DNA of 64,000 bases from [Clostridium] innocuum (GCA_012317185.1 CP048838.1:4340001-4404000); one strand, 5' to 3'. Positions 43,868 to 54,064 are shown, numbered from the stretch's first letter. Made by a program: numbers and translations. The notes: generated by a model from the letters alone, not told the origin.

Positions 43868-46477
43868 CTATTTCACGATGATTTTATAGGTTCTGATTTC
43901 CTCCGGCTGTATGCTTGACAGCGTCACAGGGTGTTGCTCAGCTTCACAGTCAGCGAGTGGCTCATGCAGCATATTCGTCTGCTGTATGGTTTCTCCTGTA
44001 TAACACAGTGAATCTTCCTTTACCATCTCATTGCGACTATTATATACCCGCAGGATCGCCTGTTTATCATCCAGCGGATACAGGGAAGAAAATTGCAGGC
44101 AGTCACTTTTGTCCATATCGAGAATAGCGCTATGCAGAGGTTTTACCGCATTCGGATACGGGTGAGTGACAAAGTATTTCTGTGTGTTCACAAAGCGGTT
44201 GACCTCCTGCAGCTGATAAAACAGGACATCATTCGCATAGCGCAGCCATGTTTTCTGCACTTCCATAGCATCGTATCCATTCCGCAGGCACAGGGCAAAG
44301 GAGAAGCTCATGGTCTGCCGCAGCTCTGATTTCGGTGTCGGTATATATTTGAATTCGTTTCCGCTCGCAATTCCGGGACGGCGGTTCAAATCCGGACGTC
44401 CAAGCAATGGTACGCTGCGAAACAGTGTCAGTGCGATATCGGTATGCTTCAGGATTTCATATTCCTTTATTCCCTTACAGAAACAAGTCAGCACCTGATT
44501 TGTTCCATTCGATACATGGTGCAGCATCGGATAAATCGGCGTAGGCTCCTCACGATAGCCAGCCTCCTTCCAGTCCTCCATGTGCTTGGGATCATGTGCT
44601 CTTTGAATGGTACCGAACGGGGTGTCCGCAATACTGCAGGATGAGCTGCTTAAACCACGTAAAATCACACGCATGCGATGCTCCATCGCCGTGTTGTCAA
44701 TGGTCATTTCACATTGTAATACATCTGAGGCCTGATGCAGCTGTATACAAAGCGTATATGCGATATCCTGACTGCATTTCCCATCGGCACGCTCCTGCAA
44801 ATTCTCGGGAAGCTGCCATGCTCCATGCAATACCAGCGTTTCCGCAAGTGCTCCATGCTTCCATTCTGCCTGTGCATCCTGAAAGTGAAGCGTATAGATA
44901 TGGTCAGGCGCCGGCCAGGAGTAATCATAGGTATCTCCCTCATCTCCGCTGTCCTCTACATACAGGAAATCCTCAACAACTTTCCCGTTTGCTTTGTCCA
45001 GCAGTCGCAGACTGCCGTTTTCCATGGTAATCTTATAAAATGTATTTTCAAGAGCACTGCATTCCTGCAGCTGTTCCGTGTGCTCACATGCTTCCAGATG
45101 CAGTATACGCATACTCATTGGCCTCATAGTCATGGCAATACGGATATCACTCTGATAATAATACAAATCCTCATCGTATACAGACGGGTCCCTGCGTATG
45201 CTTCCGCTGTATACACGCTGCGTCCCAAGACAGTCATAAACAACCTCACAGCCGGCTTCATCCACAATACGGAAGTGCCTTGCTTTCGTAGATACAGACA
45301 CTTGGTATACATCATCTCTAGTATATGGCAGCGTATTATAGAACACCAGATCCTGTTCACGGATTCCCTCGATGGATTCACTCAGCTTGCGTACCTGATA
45401 ATCCAAAAGCATCGAGCTCATCTGATCACAGTCCCTTAATCTTTGCAGGATGGCATCGTTGGTAGCATCACTGTTACAGCCGCAGGCACTGTCATGCGCA
45501 TGGTTTAAAAGCACCTTCTTCCACAGCTTCCTCAGGAGTGAGGTTTTGGGTTTGATCCCCATCTGCATCTGCATAACCATAAATGGCTCCAGCTGATAGA
45601 TAATGCGACGTTCAATTATATCATTCAGCTGTTTATGATCATAGCGTGAGGAATAAATGGAGTGGTGAATCTTGGAAACGGAGGCATCAATAAACTCGCC
45701 CGTAATCTGCGGCAGTCCTTCCTCCTCTCGCAGCTCTTTAAAGAAGCTTTCCAAATCGCTTTCAAAATATTGAATATCATGTGTGGAGCGTTCATTGTAA
45801 TAGCTCAGACGCTCCTGCAGATTGAAATCCACATAACGCTGATCCCCTCCCAGAGGAAGCAGCTGATGGGTTGTGGAGGCACCGTTTAAAACACGATTTT
45901 CCACCTTGTCCACATCATCGGTGTAAATCAGATTTCCACCATAGAAGTATCCGTCCCGGATATGATAGCACAGCACAGCACTTCCATCTGTATTGTGCCA
46001 GTAAAACTCTCTTTGTTTACATACATCATTGGGAACTCCTCTCCAGAACAGAGCTTCGCGAATATCAAAGCCGTTATACAGCTTGGGCATATCCTTGCTT
46101 TGTCCAAAGGAATCCGGCAGATAACCGATCATCATACAGTTACCCAGTTCTCTTGCATAGCTTATCCCATACCACAGATTTCTCGCAAGGCTTTCTCCAC
46201 TGATAATCAGTTCATCGCTCTGAGTGTACCAGGGTCCGATCATCAGCTTTCCTTCTTCTACCAGCTTGCGTACCACGGGCTCTTTTTCAGGCATCATATT
46301 CAGATATTCCTCCAGAATACTCACCTGAGAATCCAGTAAATAGGTCTTCAGTGTTCCGCTTTCCAGTGCGGAAATCACCTCATCCATGTGATAAATCAGC
46401 TGTATGATGGATTCACTTGCGGTAAAATACCATTCATAATCCCAATGTGTATGAGAATACACATGCATTTTCTTCAT
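43868..46477 (-). CDS. GH38 alpha-mannosidase (mannosylglycerate-hydrolase-like)
   Basis: The 869-residue protein has the GH38 zinc motif HTHWDYEW, the nucleophile segment GYLPDSFGQSKDMP, and NHAHDSACGCNSD, as in MngB-type enzymes. C-terminal beta domains follow. It sits directly behind a fructose-family EIIA and EIIBC, as in the E. coli mng system for 2-O-mannosyl-glycerate, so a phosphorylated mannoside is the likely substrate. Ribosome site before ATG 46477 is weak; coupling to the EIIA gene 13 bases upstream is likely. Confidence 0.9.
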   Translation of the reverse strand: MKKMHVYSHTHWDYEWYFTASESIIQLIYHMDEVISALESGTLKTYLLDSQVSILEEYLNMMPEKEPVVRKLVEEGKLMIGPWYTQSDELIISGESLARNLWYGISYARELGNCMMIGYLPDSFGQSKDMPKLYNGFDIREALFWRGVPNDVCKQREFYWHNTDGSAVLCYHIRDGYFYGGNLIYTDDVDKVENRVLNGASTTHQLLPLGGDQRYVDFNLQERLSYYNERSTHDIQYFESDLESFFKELREEEGLPQITGEFIDASVSKIHHSIYSSRYDHKQLNDIIERRIIYQLEPFMVMQMQMGIKPKTSLLRKLWKKVLLNHAHDSACGCNSDATNDAILQRLRDCDQMSSMLLDYQVRKLSESIEGIREQDLVFYNTLPYTRDDVYQVSVSTKARHFRIVDEAGCEVVYDCLGTQRVYSGSIRRDPSVYDEDLYYYQSDIRIAMTMRPMSMRILHLEACEHTEQLQECSALENTFYKITMENGSLRLLDKANGKVVEDFLYVEDSGDEGDTYDYSWPAPDHIYTLHFQDAQAEWKHGALAETLVLHGAWQLPENLQERADGKCSQDIAYTLCIQLHQASDVLQCEMTIDNTAMEHRMRVILRGLSSSSCSIADTPFGTIQRAHDPKHMEDWKEAGYREEPTPIYPMLHHVSNGTNQVLTCFCKGIKEYEILKHTDIALTLFRSVPLLGRPDLNRRPGIASGNEFKYIPTPKSELRQTMSFSFALCLRNGYDAMEVQKTWLRYANDVLFYQLQEVNRFVNTQKYFVTHPYPNAVKPLHSAILDMDKSDCLQFSSLYPLDDKQAILRVYNSRNEMVKEDSLCYTGETIQQTNMLHEPLADCEAEQHPVTLSSIQPEEIRTYKIIVK

Positions 46478-46490
46478 AGCTATCTATCGC

Positions 46491-46943
46491 TTACAGCTCC
46501 ACTGCAGCGATAACCTCATACAAGGCATCAACATCGGTTCCGCTTTTCAGTGCCGTTCGGAATTCCTCGCTGATCATTTTGCGTGCCAGCCTGCTCAGAA
46601 TGCGCAGATGCACATCACCGCCATCCTCTGGAATCGTAAGCCCAAGTGCTACCTGTACAGGCTCCCCATCCAGCGCGTTCCATTCTATCGGATGTTCAAA
46701 TTTCACAAGAAAGATTCCCGGTTTCATGCAGGTCGCATGCTTGCTGTGAGGAATAGCGATACCGTCCTGAAAGCCGGTTGTCGCCTCTTTTTCACGCTCA
46801 CACATACCTTCAAAATAAGCATTCTCATTCTTTACAAAGCCTGCTTCATATGCTGCGTGTGCAATCACATGAAAGGCTTCCTTTTGTGTTTTCGCTTCTG
46901 TATCAAACTGAATATGATGCCTGTCAAATACACTCTTATCCAT
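46491..46943 (-). CDS. PTS fructose-family EIIA
   Basis: The 150-residue protein has the fructose/mannitol EIIA motif TGFQDGIAIPHSKH with the active His. It passes phosphate from HPr to the EIIBC encoded 12 bases upstream. Confidence 0.92.
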   Translation of the reverse strand: MDKSVFDRHHIQFDTEAKTQKEAFHVIAHAAYEAGFVKNENAYFEGMCEREKEATTGFQDGIAIPHSKHATCMKPGIFLVKFEHPIEWNALDGEPVQVALGLTIPEDGGDVHLRILSRLARKMISEEFRTALKSGTDVDALYEVIAAVEL

Positions 46944-46955
46944 AACTGCCTCCTG

Positions 46956-48428
46956 TTACTCGTTTTCTTCTACAACCGGTTTTCGCCAGAAGCCGATAAT
47001 CAATGCCGTTACCACAATCCCTGCAAGTACACAGAGAATCCAGGTGATAAAGGGTATCGGCTGTTCGATATATCCGATAAAGGTTCCTAGTGGTGATCCG
47101 ATACCGCCATAAAATTTACAGCCTGTCAAAGCTACCAGACCTCCTGCCAGTGCAGAGCCTGCCACACTTGCTGTAATCATCTGTAACGGATTGGCTGCAG
47201 CGAAGGGAATCGCCCCTTCTGTTACACCGACCATTCCCATGCCGAAGGCGCTTGTCGCAGAAATCTTTTCAGTTTTTGAGAATTTGTTTTTGAAAATCAC
47301 AGATGCCAGCCAGATACCAAGCGGCGCAACGGAAATCGCCGCCTGTGTGGCACTCTGCGGCACGAAGTTAGCACCCTGTACACCGTATTTGGTCATTGTA
47401 TCCGTAAATACGGCTGTTCCGAAAATCAATGCCGTCTTATTTACCGGACCGCCGAAGTCAAAGCCGACCATTGCCCCAATGATTGCCCCGATAATGAATG
47501 GAGCTGCCGCATATTGTTCATTCAGTGTTGTCAGTCCGCTGTATAATGCATCCATTGCGAATGCAATCGGCTGACCGATCAAAAACAGAACGATAATCAT
47601 AATCACCAGAGTGGATACGAACGGAATAATCATAATACCGGTAAGTGGCTGCACGATTTTCGGCCAGGGAATACGCTTCATCCCCTTTACAAAATATCCT
47701 ACGATGAATGCAACCAGAATCGCAGACAGGAAACCACCGCCTGTCTGTGTTCCCAGAAATTCAGGATCGTTGGCAATATAGGCACCGATCATAGCCGGAG
47801 CGATTGCCGGTTTGTCTGCGATGGATTTCGCAACAAAGCCTGCAAACAGTGGAATCATCAGCTTGAAGCCTGTCTGTCCCACCATGAACAGCTTCTGCAT
47901 GAAGTAGCCCATCGCTGTTTTGTTATCAAAGCCCCAGTTTACAATTCTCCCCAGATCGTCCTTCTGAAATGCAAATACATTCGCAATCGCCAGCAGTAAA
48001 CCTGCGGCAATACACATCGGGACCATGTAGGAAATACCGCTCATAATGTGTTTGATAATCGGATTTTCCGTTTTCCCCAGTGTGATGTTTCCCGCCTTGC
48101 TTCCTTTTTCGCCATACAGCGTCGCCTCATTCAAAGCACGCTCAATCAATGCATTGGCATCCTTGATTGCATCCACGCTTCTTACCTTCATGACACGTTT
48201 TCCGGCAAAGCGGGCACAATCAATATCAATATCAGCTGCCACGATGACAACGTCTGCCTGTTTGATTTCCTGTTCACTCAGAACGTTTTCCGCTCCGATG
48301 GACCCCTGTGTTTCTACATGTACAGAATCTCCGCGTTTTTTCCCTGCCTGCTCCATAGATTCCGCAGCCATGTACGTATGTGCAATACCTGCTGCACATG
48401 CTGTAATTGCTACAATATGCTTACTCAT
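46956..48428 (-). CDS. PTS fructose-family EIIBC
   Basis: The 490-residue permease has an N-terminal EIIB domain with the active Cys in AITACAAGIAHTYMAAESME and a C-terminal EIIC of about nine spans (IMSGISYMVPMCIAAGLLLAI, GFDFGGPVNKTALIFG, GVTEGAIPFAAANPL). It imports and phosphorylates a fructose/mannosyl-glycerate-type substrate. ATG 48428 follows AGGAGGAAAACTT. First gene of an operon with EIIA, GH38 and RpiR. Confidence 0.93.
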   Translation of the reverse strand: MSKHIVAITACAAGIAHTYMAAESMEQAGKKRGDSVHVETQGSIGAENVLSEQEIKQADVVIVAADIDIDCARFAGKRVMKVRSVDAIKDANALIERALNEATLYGEKGSKAGNITLGKTENPIIKHIMSGISYMVPMCIAAGLLLAIANVFAFQKDDLGRIVNWGFDNKTAMGYFMQKLFMVGQTGFKLMIPLFAGFVAKSIADKPAIAPAMIGAYIANDPEFLGTQTGGGFLSAILVAFIVGYFVKGMKRIPWPKIVQPLTGIMIIPFVSTLVIMIIVLFLIGQPIAFAMDALYSGLTTLNEQYAAAPFIIGAIIGAMVGFDFGGPVNKTALIFGTAVFTDTMTKYGVQGANFVPQSATQAAISVAPLGIWLASVIFKNKFSKTEKISATSAFGMGMVGVTEGAIPFAAANPLQMITASVAGSALAGGLVALTGCKFYGGIGSPLGTFIGYIEQPIPFITWILCVLAGIVVTALIIGFWRKPVVEENE

Positions 48429-48456
48429 AAGTTTTCCTCCTATCAAGTTCTCGTAT

Positions 48457-48494
48457 AGTATATCCTGTACTTTTTTTAATGTAAACACTTACAG
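48457..48494 (-). promoter_or_regulatory. Promoter and operator of the fructose-family PTS operon
   Basis: On the minus strand TTTACA is 17 bases from TATACT. The -35 is embedded in TGTAAGTGTTTACA (48480-48493), a near-palindrome resembling catabolite (cre) sites. A second similar site, TGTAAACGGTTATA, lies at 48547-48560. CcpA or the RpiR protein are candidates. Confidence 0.65.
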
Positions 48495-48499
48495 TCCAT

Positions 48500-48837
48500 T
48501 CAGGGTGCAGTATCCTTTTTTCTTAAACTGATGAAACTAATTTCACTGTAAACGGTTATATTTTGTGATTTTTCACGTAAATTATCAGATAATTTGCTCA
48601 ATAGAATAATTTTATGAAATTTTTATCCATTTATTTCTACTATATGAATTTTCATTTTAATAAGTAAGGGCTATGCATACATCCTAAAGCATAGTCTGTT
48701 TCATCATTCACCATAATGTTGACGATACCGATTTTCATGCCTGCTATTTCGGGTATATCTAATTGATTGCGGGGATAAAGTTCCCCTTTCCATTCATTGG
48801 ATTACCATATAATGCTAAATATAGCTTTGATTCATTG
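48500..48837. other. Intergenic region without a gene
   Basis: AT-rich; apart from the cre-like site at 48547 I see no coding or structural signal. Confidence 0.4.
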
Positions 48838-48873
48838 AAAAAAGTCATGGAACGTTTACCCGCTCGCATGACT
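48838..48873 (-). terminator. Terminator of the tilS-hpt-ftsH operon
   Basis: AGTCATG...CATGACT followed by TTTTTTC on the minus strand, nine bases past the ftsH stop. Confidence 0.85.
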
Positions 48874-48881
48874 CTGTTTTA

Positions 48882-50906
48882 CTATTCCTTATGTTCGTCG
48901 TAATCGTTTTTAGTCAGCTCTTTTAAGGCTGCATCAAAATCAATATCCGCCTCCTTTGAATCCTGTACGTCTTCGTGGACTTCCTTAGCAGTATCTTCCT
49001 GTGTAATGCCTGCCTCCAGATCCTTCAGCTTCTGCTCGGCCGCTTTGGCTTTTGCTTCCGCTGCACGTACTTCATCCTCAGGAGAAATCAGCTTACCGTA
49101 ATTCATCAGATTGTAAATCTGTTCGCTGGTGATGGTTTCTTCCTCAATCAGCGTTTCTGCAATCAGTGTCAGCAGATCCTTGTTATCCTCAATAATCTGT
49201 TTTGCACGATCGTAGCATTCATTGATAATCTTACGGATTTCCTTGTCGATTTCATATGCAATCTCACCGGAATAATTGCTTCCGCTGCCATAATCTCTGC
49301 CCAGGAATACATTTCCGGTACCATCATCATACTGAATCGGTCCCAGAGAGGACATACCCCAGCTTCGTACCATAGCCTTTGCAATTTTTGTAGCCTTCTG
49401 AATATCATTGCTTGCTCCGGCAGATACTTCATCAAACATAACCTCTTCAGCAACACGTCCACCCATTAAGCCGGTGATCTGTGCCATGAAGTCTGCCTTT
49501 GTCGGCATCATTTTTTCTTCCTTCGGTGTCATCAGGTTATAGCCGCCTGCTTCACCACGCGGAATAATCGTAACCTTTTCCACCTTGTCTGCGTCATCCA
49601 GCTTCAAGCCGATAACAGCGTGTCCTGCCTCATGGAAGGCTACCAGGCGTTTTTCTCTGTCTGTATATTTCTTGGATTTCTTGGCAGGCCCCATCATAAC
49701 ACGGTCAATAGCCTCGTCAAGATCCTCCATTGTAATTACCTTACGTTTATCACGTACGGCTAATATAGCACCCTCATTCAACACGTTTTCCAAATCGGCA
49801 CCTGAGAAGCCCGGTGTCCGCTTTGCCAGACCCTCCAGATTTGCATTCGGCGCCAGCTTTTTGTTTCTTGCGTGAACCTTCAAAATTTCATAGCGTCCGC
49901 GCTTATCCGGCAGGTTCACTGTAATCTGGCGATCAAATCGTCCGCTTCGCAGCAACGCAGGGTCCAAAACATCCGGACGGTTGGTAGCCGCAATGATTAC
50001 AATACCCTTATTCTCACCCATACCATCCATTTCAACAAGCAGCTGGTTCAGGGTTTGTTCACGCTCATCGTTTCCACCGCCCATGCCGGCTCCACGCTGT
50101 CTTCCGACGGCGTCAATCTCATCAATAAAGACGATACACGGTGCAGTCTGCTGTGCTTTTTTAAACATGTCACGGACACGGCTCGCACCGGTACCGACAA
50201 ACATTTCAACGAAATCAGAACCGGAAATAGAGAAGAACGGTACATCTGCCTCTCCTGCTACTGCCTTGGCAAGCAGCGTCTTACCGGTACCGGGAGGACC
50301 TACCATCAGCATGCCCTTCGGAATACGGGCACCCATATCTGTGAACCGCTTTGGATCCTTCAGATAGTCGATGATTTCCTTAACCTCTTCTTTTTCCTCA
50401 TCACAGCCCGCAACATCTTTGAAGCGAACCTTGATATTTCCTTCGATCTTTGCACGGGATTTACTGAATTCAAATGCCTTATTGTTTCCTCCCGCGTTCA
50501 TTTTAGAAAACATGAAGAACGCCACACCTGCAATCAGCAGGAACGGGAACACATTCATCAGGAATTTCATTAACAGGCTTTCCCTGTTTGGATCGCTTAC
50601 TGTTAAATTGGTACTCTTGCTTTTTTTGAATACGTCTGTCAGATAGGAAACATTCTTTTCCGTATTTGGCACACGAACGGTGAAGTTTACATCTTTGCCT
50701 TTCTCACTATACGACCCTTTTACATCAATAACGGTAGTTCCCATTGACATTTCCGCTTTGGTGAATGTCATGGTATTTGCCTTTGTCATAAATTCGTTAT
50801 AGTTAAAGTTTTTTGTATTACCCTCTGATCCATAGGAAATCAGAAGCAGCATAATACCAAGGACTAAGATATAAGGTAGAAAGCTTATAAACTTTTTATT
50901 GTTCAT
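48882..50906 (-). CDS. ftsH: ATP-dependent zinc metalloprotease FtsH
   Basis: The 674-residue membrane AAA+ protease has two N-terminal spans (residues ~6-25 and ~115-135), Walker A GPPGTGKT, Walker B IVFIDEIDAVG, the second region of homology NRPDVLDPALLRSGRFDRQ, and the zinc site HEAGH. It degrades membrane and regulatory proteins. AGGAGGACG precedes ATG 50906. The tilS-hpt-ftsH order is the standard Firmicute arrangement. Confidence 0.97.
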   Translation of the reverse strand: MNNKKFISFLPYILVLGIMLLLISYGSEGNTKNFNYNEFMTKANTMTFTKAEMSMGTTVIDVKGSYSEKGKDVNFTVRVPNTEKNVSYLTDVFKKSKSTNLTVSDPNRESLLMKFLMNVFPFLLIAGVAFFMFSKMNAGGNNKAFEFSKSRAKIEGNIKVRFKDVAGCDEEKEEVKEIIDYLKDPKRFTDMGARIPKGMLMVGPPGTGKTLLAKAVAGEADVPFFSISGSDFVEMFVGTGASRVRDMFKKAQQTAPCIVFIDEIDAVGRQRGAGMGGGNDEREQTLNQLLVEMDGMGENKGIVIIAATNRPDVLDPALLRSGRFDRQITVNLPDKRGRYEILKVHARNKKLAPNANLEGLAKRTPGFSGADLENVLNEGAILAVRDKRKVITMEDLDEAIDRVMMGPAKKSKKYTDREKRLVAFHEAGHAVIGLKLDDADKVEKVTIIPRGEAGGYNLMTPKEEKMMPTKADFMAQITGLMGGRVAEEVMFDEVSAGASNDIQKATKIAKAMVRSWGMSSLGPIQYDDGTGNVFLGRDYGSGSNYSGEIAYEIDKEIRKIINECYDRAKQIIEDNKDLLTLIAETLIEEETITSEQIYNLMNYGKLISPEDEVRAAEAKAKAAEQKLKDLEAGITQEDTAKEVHEDVQDSKEADIDFDAALKELTKNDYDEHKE

Positions 50907-50926
50907 TCAATCGTCCTCCTAACGTT

Positions 50927-51466
50927 TTATTTGTATACTTCAGGTTTCAGTACTCCTATATAAGGCAGATTGCGGTAATGCTGGTCATAATCAAGACCGA
51001 AGCCCACAACAAATTCGTTGGGTATCTCAAAACCTACATAATCTGCAGTTATATCTACAACACGACGATCCGGTTTATCTAACAGAGAAACGACTTTTAC
51101 ATCGCTTGCCCCTTTGTTTTTCAACAGACGTGTCACTTCCTTCAGCGTGCGTCCGGTATCAACGATATCCTCCACAAGCAGAATCGGTACGCCCTTTACT
51201 GAACAGTCCAGATCCTTGACAATTTTAATATCTCCGATGGACTCTGTTCCTTCATAGCTTGATACATCCATGAAGTCAAACTGGATATCCAAATCTATAT
51301 GCTTAATCAGCTCTGCAAGAAAAGGAACACTTCCCTTCAGTAAGGCTACCAGCAGCGGTGCCTTCCCTGTTTTGCGGTAATCATCACTGATTTGTTTTCC
51401 TAATTCCATACTTCTTTTTACGATGTCTTCCTCGGACACCAATACTTTTTCAACTACGTCGTGCAT
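50927..51466 (-). CDS. hpt: Hypoxanthine phosphoribosyltransferase
   Basis: The 179-residue enzyme has the PRPP-binding motif ILLVEDIVDTGRTL, LLKGSVPFLAEL and a C-terminal VGFGLDYDQHYRNLPYIG. It salvages hypoxanthine/guanine. AGGAGGATTTTGC precedes ATG 51466. It lies between tilS and ftsH, 20-30 bases from each. Confidence 0.96.
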   Translation of the reverse strand: MHDVVEKVLVSEEDIVKRSMELGKQISDDYRKTGKAPLLVALLKGSVPFLAELIKHIDLDIQFDFMDVSSYEGTESIGDIKIVKDLDCSVKGVPILLVEDIVDTGRTLKEVTRLLKNKGASDVKVVSLLDKPDRRVVDITADYVGFEIPNEFVVGFGLDYDQHYRNLPYIGVLKPEVYK

Positions 51467-51493
51467 GCAAAATCCTCCTAATACAGCTATCTA

Positions 51494-52714
51494 CTATTTT
51501 AACACAAATAGCGTAGGATTGTTAGAAAAATGTGCAATATCACAGCCAATTTTAGGCACCAGAATCACATTTCCCGCAGCATTCACAACAACCGGCCATA
51601 ATTTGCGTTCCTTTTTGGGAATTTTGCGGTCTATGAACCAGCGGTTCAGCTTTTTTACGCCGAATCGAAGCTGTATGGCGTCCTGCGGCTGTGCATTTCT
51701 TATGGTTATCGGCCAGTCTGTTTCCTGCAGAGTAACCGCCTCAACCCCTGTTCCGTGAGGAGCTGTTTCAAAGTACGGGGTTTTCTCAAATACTGCATAA
51801 TCGTATACATAGGAATAGCTGATTTCCTCACTGATATCAATTACCAGCTTTCCGTATTCACTGTATATATCATACCCGCCGGCGATATCGCGTGTCCAAT
51901 AGTTTGCATTGTTCATAATCAGCTCCCGCAGCACCTGAATTTCATGCATGGACAGATAACAGCTGCATGTATCATGAATCCAGGTGATCAGCACCTGTTC
52001 CAGAAAATAGCTGTCCAGTACCCGCAGTTTTTTCAGACTTCCGTCCCAGCTGTTTAAAAACGCACGGCAATCTGCACGCAGCTGCTGCATGCGCATGTTT
52101 TCCCGGGAAATGGTTTCCATCAGCGTTTCTTTTTCCTTTTCCGACATTCTATCCACAATCTCATGCCGGATTCTGTTTCTTGCATAGTGATCCGTAAGGT
52201 TGCTTTCGTCAATTCCAAAAGGCACGGCATTCTCTCTACAGTATGCTTCCAGTTCCCGTTTGCTATACGCCATTAGCGGACGGATGATTGTACAGCCCAT
52301 GATGCATGCTTCCTCCTGTATACCGAGATATTCCTTCATACTACCACGCTCTTTTGCCATCAGATAGGTTTCCAGATGGTCATCCAAATGATGTGCCAGC
52401 AATACGGCAGCCGCCTGATACTTCTGTAAAAGCTCGCGATACATACGATAGCGCTCTTCTCTGGCAAACGCCTGAAAGTTGCCCACACAGGGCTTTGTCT
52501 GCAGTTTCGCTTCGAAGGGAATATGAAAACGTGCACAATAGCTGCGCACCAGTTCCATATCCCGATCCGCCGTATCACGCTTCTTATAATTCATATGCGC
52601 GACAACCAGTTGGAATCCTTCTTTTCTGCACATATCCAGCAATGCCATAGAGTCCGGGCCTCCGCTGACACCGATGATATAGGTTCCTTTTTCCAGTTTC
52701 TTCATTTGTTTCAT
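51494..52714 (-). CDS. tilS: tRNA(Ile)-lysidine synthetase
   Basis: The 406-residue enzyme has the ATP PP-loop GVSGGPDSMALLD, LLAHHLDDHLETYLM and IIRPLMAYSKREL; the C-terminal domain is present (PQDAIQLRFGVKKLNRWFIDRKIPKKER). It modifies C34 of the AUA-decoding tRNA. No ribosome site precedes ATG 52714. A TTGCCT-17-TATAAT promoter ends six bases before the ATG, so the mRNA probably starts at or next to it (leaderless). Confidence 0.94.
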   Translation of the reverse strand: MKQMKKLEKGTYIIGVSGGPDSMALLDMCRKEGFQLVVAHMNYKKRDTADRDMELVRSYCARFHIPFEAKLQTKPCVGNFQAFAREERYRMYRELLQKYQAAAVLLAHHLDDHLETYLMAKERGSMKEYLGIQEEACIMGCTIIRPLMAYSKRELEAYCRENAVPFGIDESNLTDHYARNRIRHEIVDRMSEKEKETLMETISRENMRMQQLRADCRAFLNSWDGSLKKLRVLDSYFLEQVLITWIHDTCSCYLSMHEIQVLRELIMNNANYWTRDIAGGYDIYSEYGKLVIDISEEISYSYVYDYAVFEKTPYFETAPHGTGVEAVTLQETDWPITIRNAQPQDAIQLRFGVKKLNRWFIDRKIPKKERKLWPVVVNAAGNVILVPKIGCDIAHFSNNPTLFVLK

Positions 52715-52749
52715 GCGGCTATTATACGGTAAATACGATCATTAGGCAA
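52715..52749 (-). promoter_or_regulatory. tilS promoter placing transcript start at the ATG
   Basis: Minus strand: -35 TTGCCT (52744-52749), 17-base spacer, -10 TATAAT (52721-52726), then AGCCGC and the ATG of tilS. The usual distance from -10 to start puts +1 at the initiation codon. Confidence 0.7.
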
Positions 52750-53675
52750 TATGAAAAATAAATAGCCAGGTGAATTTATTCTATCACTGGTAGAAAACGA
52801 ACACGTTGTCTATGAAAAAACAGATGAGGGATATTCATCATCCAACACCTGCTTTTATCCTATATCCTGAAATCTCAGACAGACTGCTATTCTGCTTTTA
52901 CAATCAGACAGGATTTCTTACAAAAGACGATTCCGTATGCGACGATATCTGTATAGCCTTTCTTATACAGAACTTCCAGATACTTCCTATCTTTTATCTG
53001 CCGGCATGCCTGTTCTGCGGCTATTTCCATATGTTCCATATTTTTTACCACCTTTACTTCAAACAACAGGCCTCTTTCTTTGGCATATGCCGGAAGAACA
53101 GCAAGATCAAACCTGCCTTCTCCTGATTCCTGATTAGACACTACCTGATAGTCATTTAACATGCCTATTAAAACACCATGATAGAACCTTTCATTGTAAT
53201 CAAAATAGCTGATTGACTGAAATAAAACATCGTTCAGTACTTTATTAGCCGCTTTCACATCTTCTACCATCAGCGCTTCTGCAAATTTTATACTGTTTTG
53301 CATTATCTGCTGTTCGAACCATTCACGGAAGATCATCGTATAAATCCGATTGATTTCCTTGTTTGGAATCATCAACTGGTAGATTCCCTTCTCTTGATCC
53401 GTACATTGAACAGCTTTCAGATAACCGGTAAACAATAAAAAGCTGTAAATATTATTAACTTGATCCAATTCCCTATACGTTATATTATCCTTGATTGTTT
53501 TTTCAATAACTCCGCCTGATGCCAGTATATCGAATTCTTCTCTCATTTTAGAGCTTGCTTCTTTTACGTAGCGATAGATAATATCATTTCCACTCGTATT
53601 CGCCCAAAAAGACTCCGGTGTTTGTTTATCCGTTTTAATCAATTTATCAAGATACATCAAAACACTCCACGGGTT

Positions 53676-53695
53676 AGACTCTGTCCGCTAGTAGC
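53676..53695. repeat. 20-bp insertion with CGCTAGTAGCG palindrome
   Basis: Removing AGACTCTGTCCGCTAGTAGC restores Cys-Glu-Ile-Tyr-Asn-Pro-Trp in the ATPase gene. Its end, with the next base, forms the palindrome CGCTAGTAGCG, shared in opposite orientation with the ~53-nt insertion near 54500. Confidence 0.7.
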
Positions 53696-53729
53696 GTAAA
53701 TTTCACAGTTTCCAAACTGATAGCCATCG

Positions 53730-53749
53730 CGCCATGGGCGGGCAGCGCC
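53730..53749. repeat. 20-bp GC-rich insertion element, copy 1
   Basis: Plus strand CGCCATGGGCGGGCAGCGCC. Identical to 54065-54084. It sits after ATA (minus strand) inside the WYDG motif of the ATPase gene. Confidence 0.8.
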
Positions 53750-54064
53750 TATCATTCCTTTACCTGCCCCTGATATTCATTTGCCTGATAATCAAGCAAC
53801 AAGGAATCGATTTCATTCTGCGTGAAGCCAAATCGCTGTTTGGAGGTCTCATCAAAAATAGAAAGCACCTTAAAATTATTCAGTCCAGTAAAAAGGCTAA
53901 AGCCCGCCTGTGGTGTCGATTCTTTCGCAATCCTTAAACAGCCTGTCAGTATCCCTTTCTCTAAGGCATTGTTTGTTTTTAAAGCAGCACTGAATACATT
54001 TCCAAGGAAAGCAACCATATCATCATAATAACCGTTCAAGTAGGCATTCTGTAAAGGGACATCA

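Noticed and set aside
44385..44397. tRNA-like GGTTCAAATCC on the plus strand
   Set aside because: It lies inside the GH38 gene and no cloverleaf arms surround it. I found no tRNA gene in the window.
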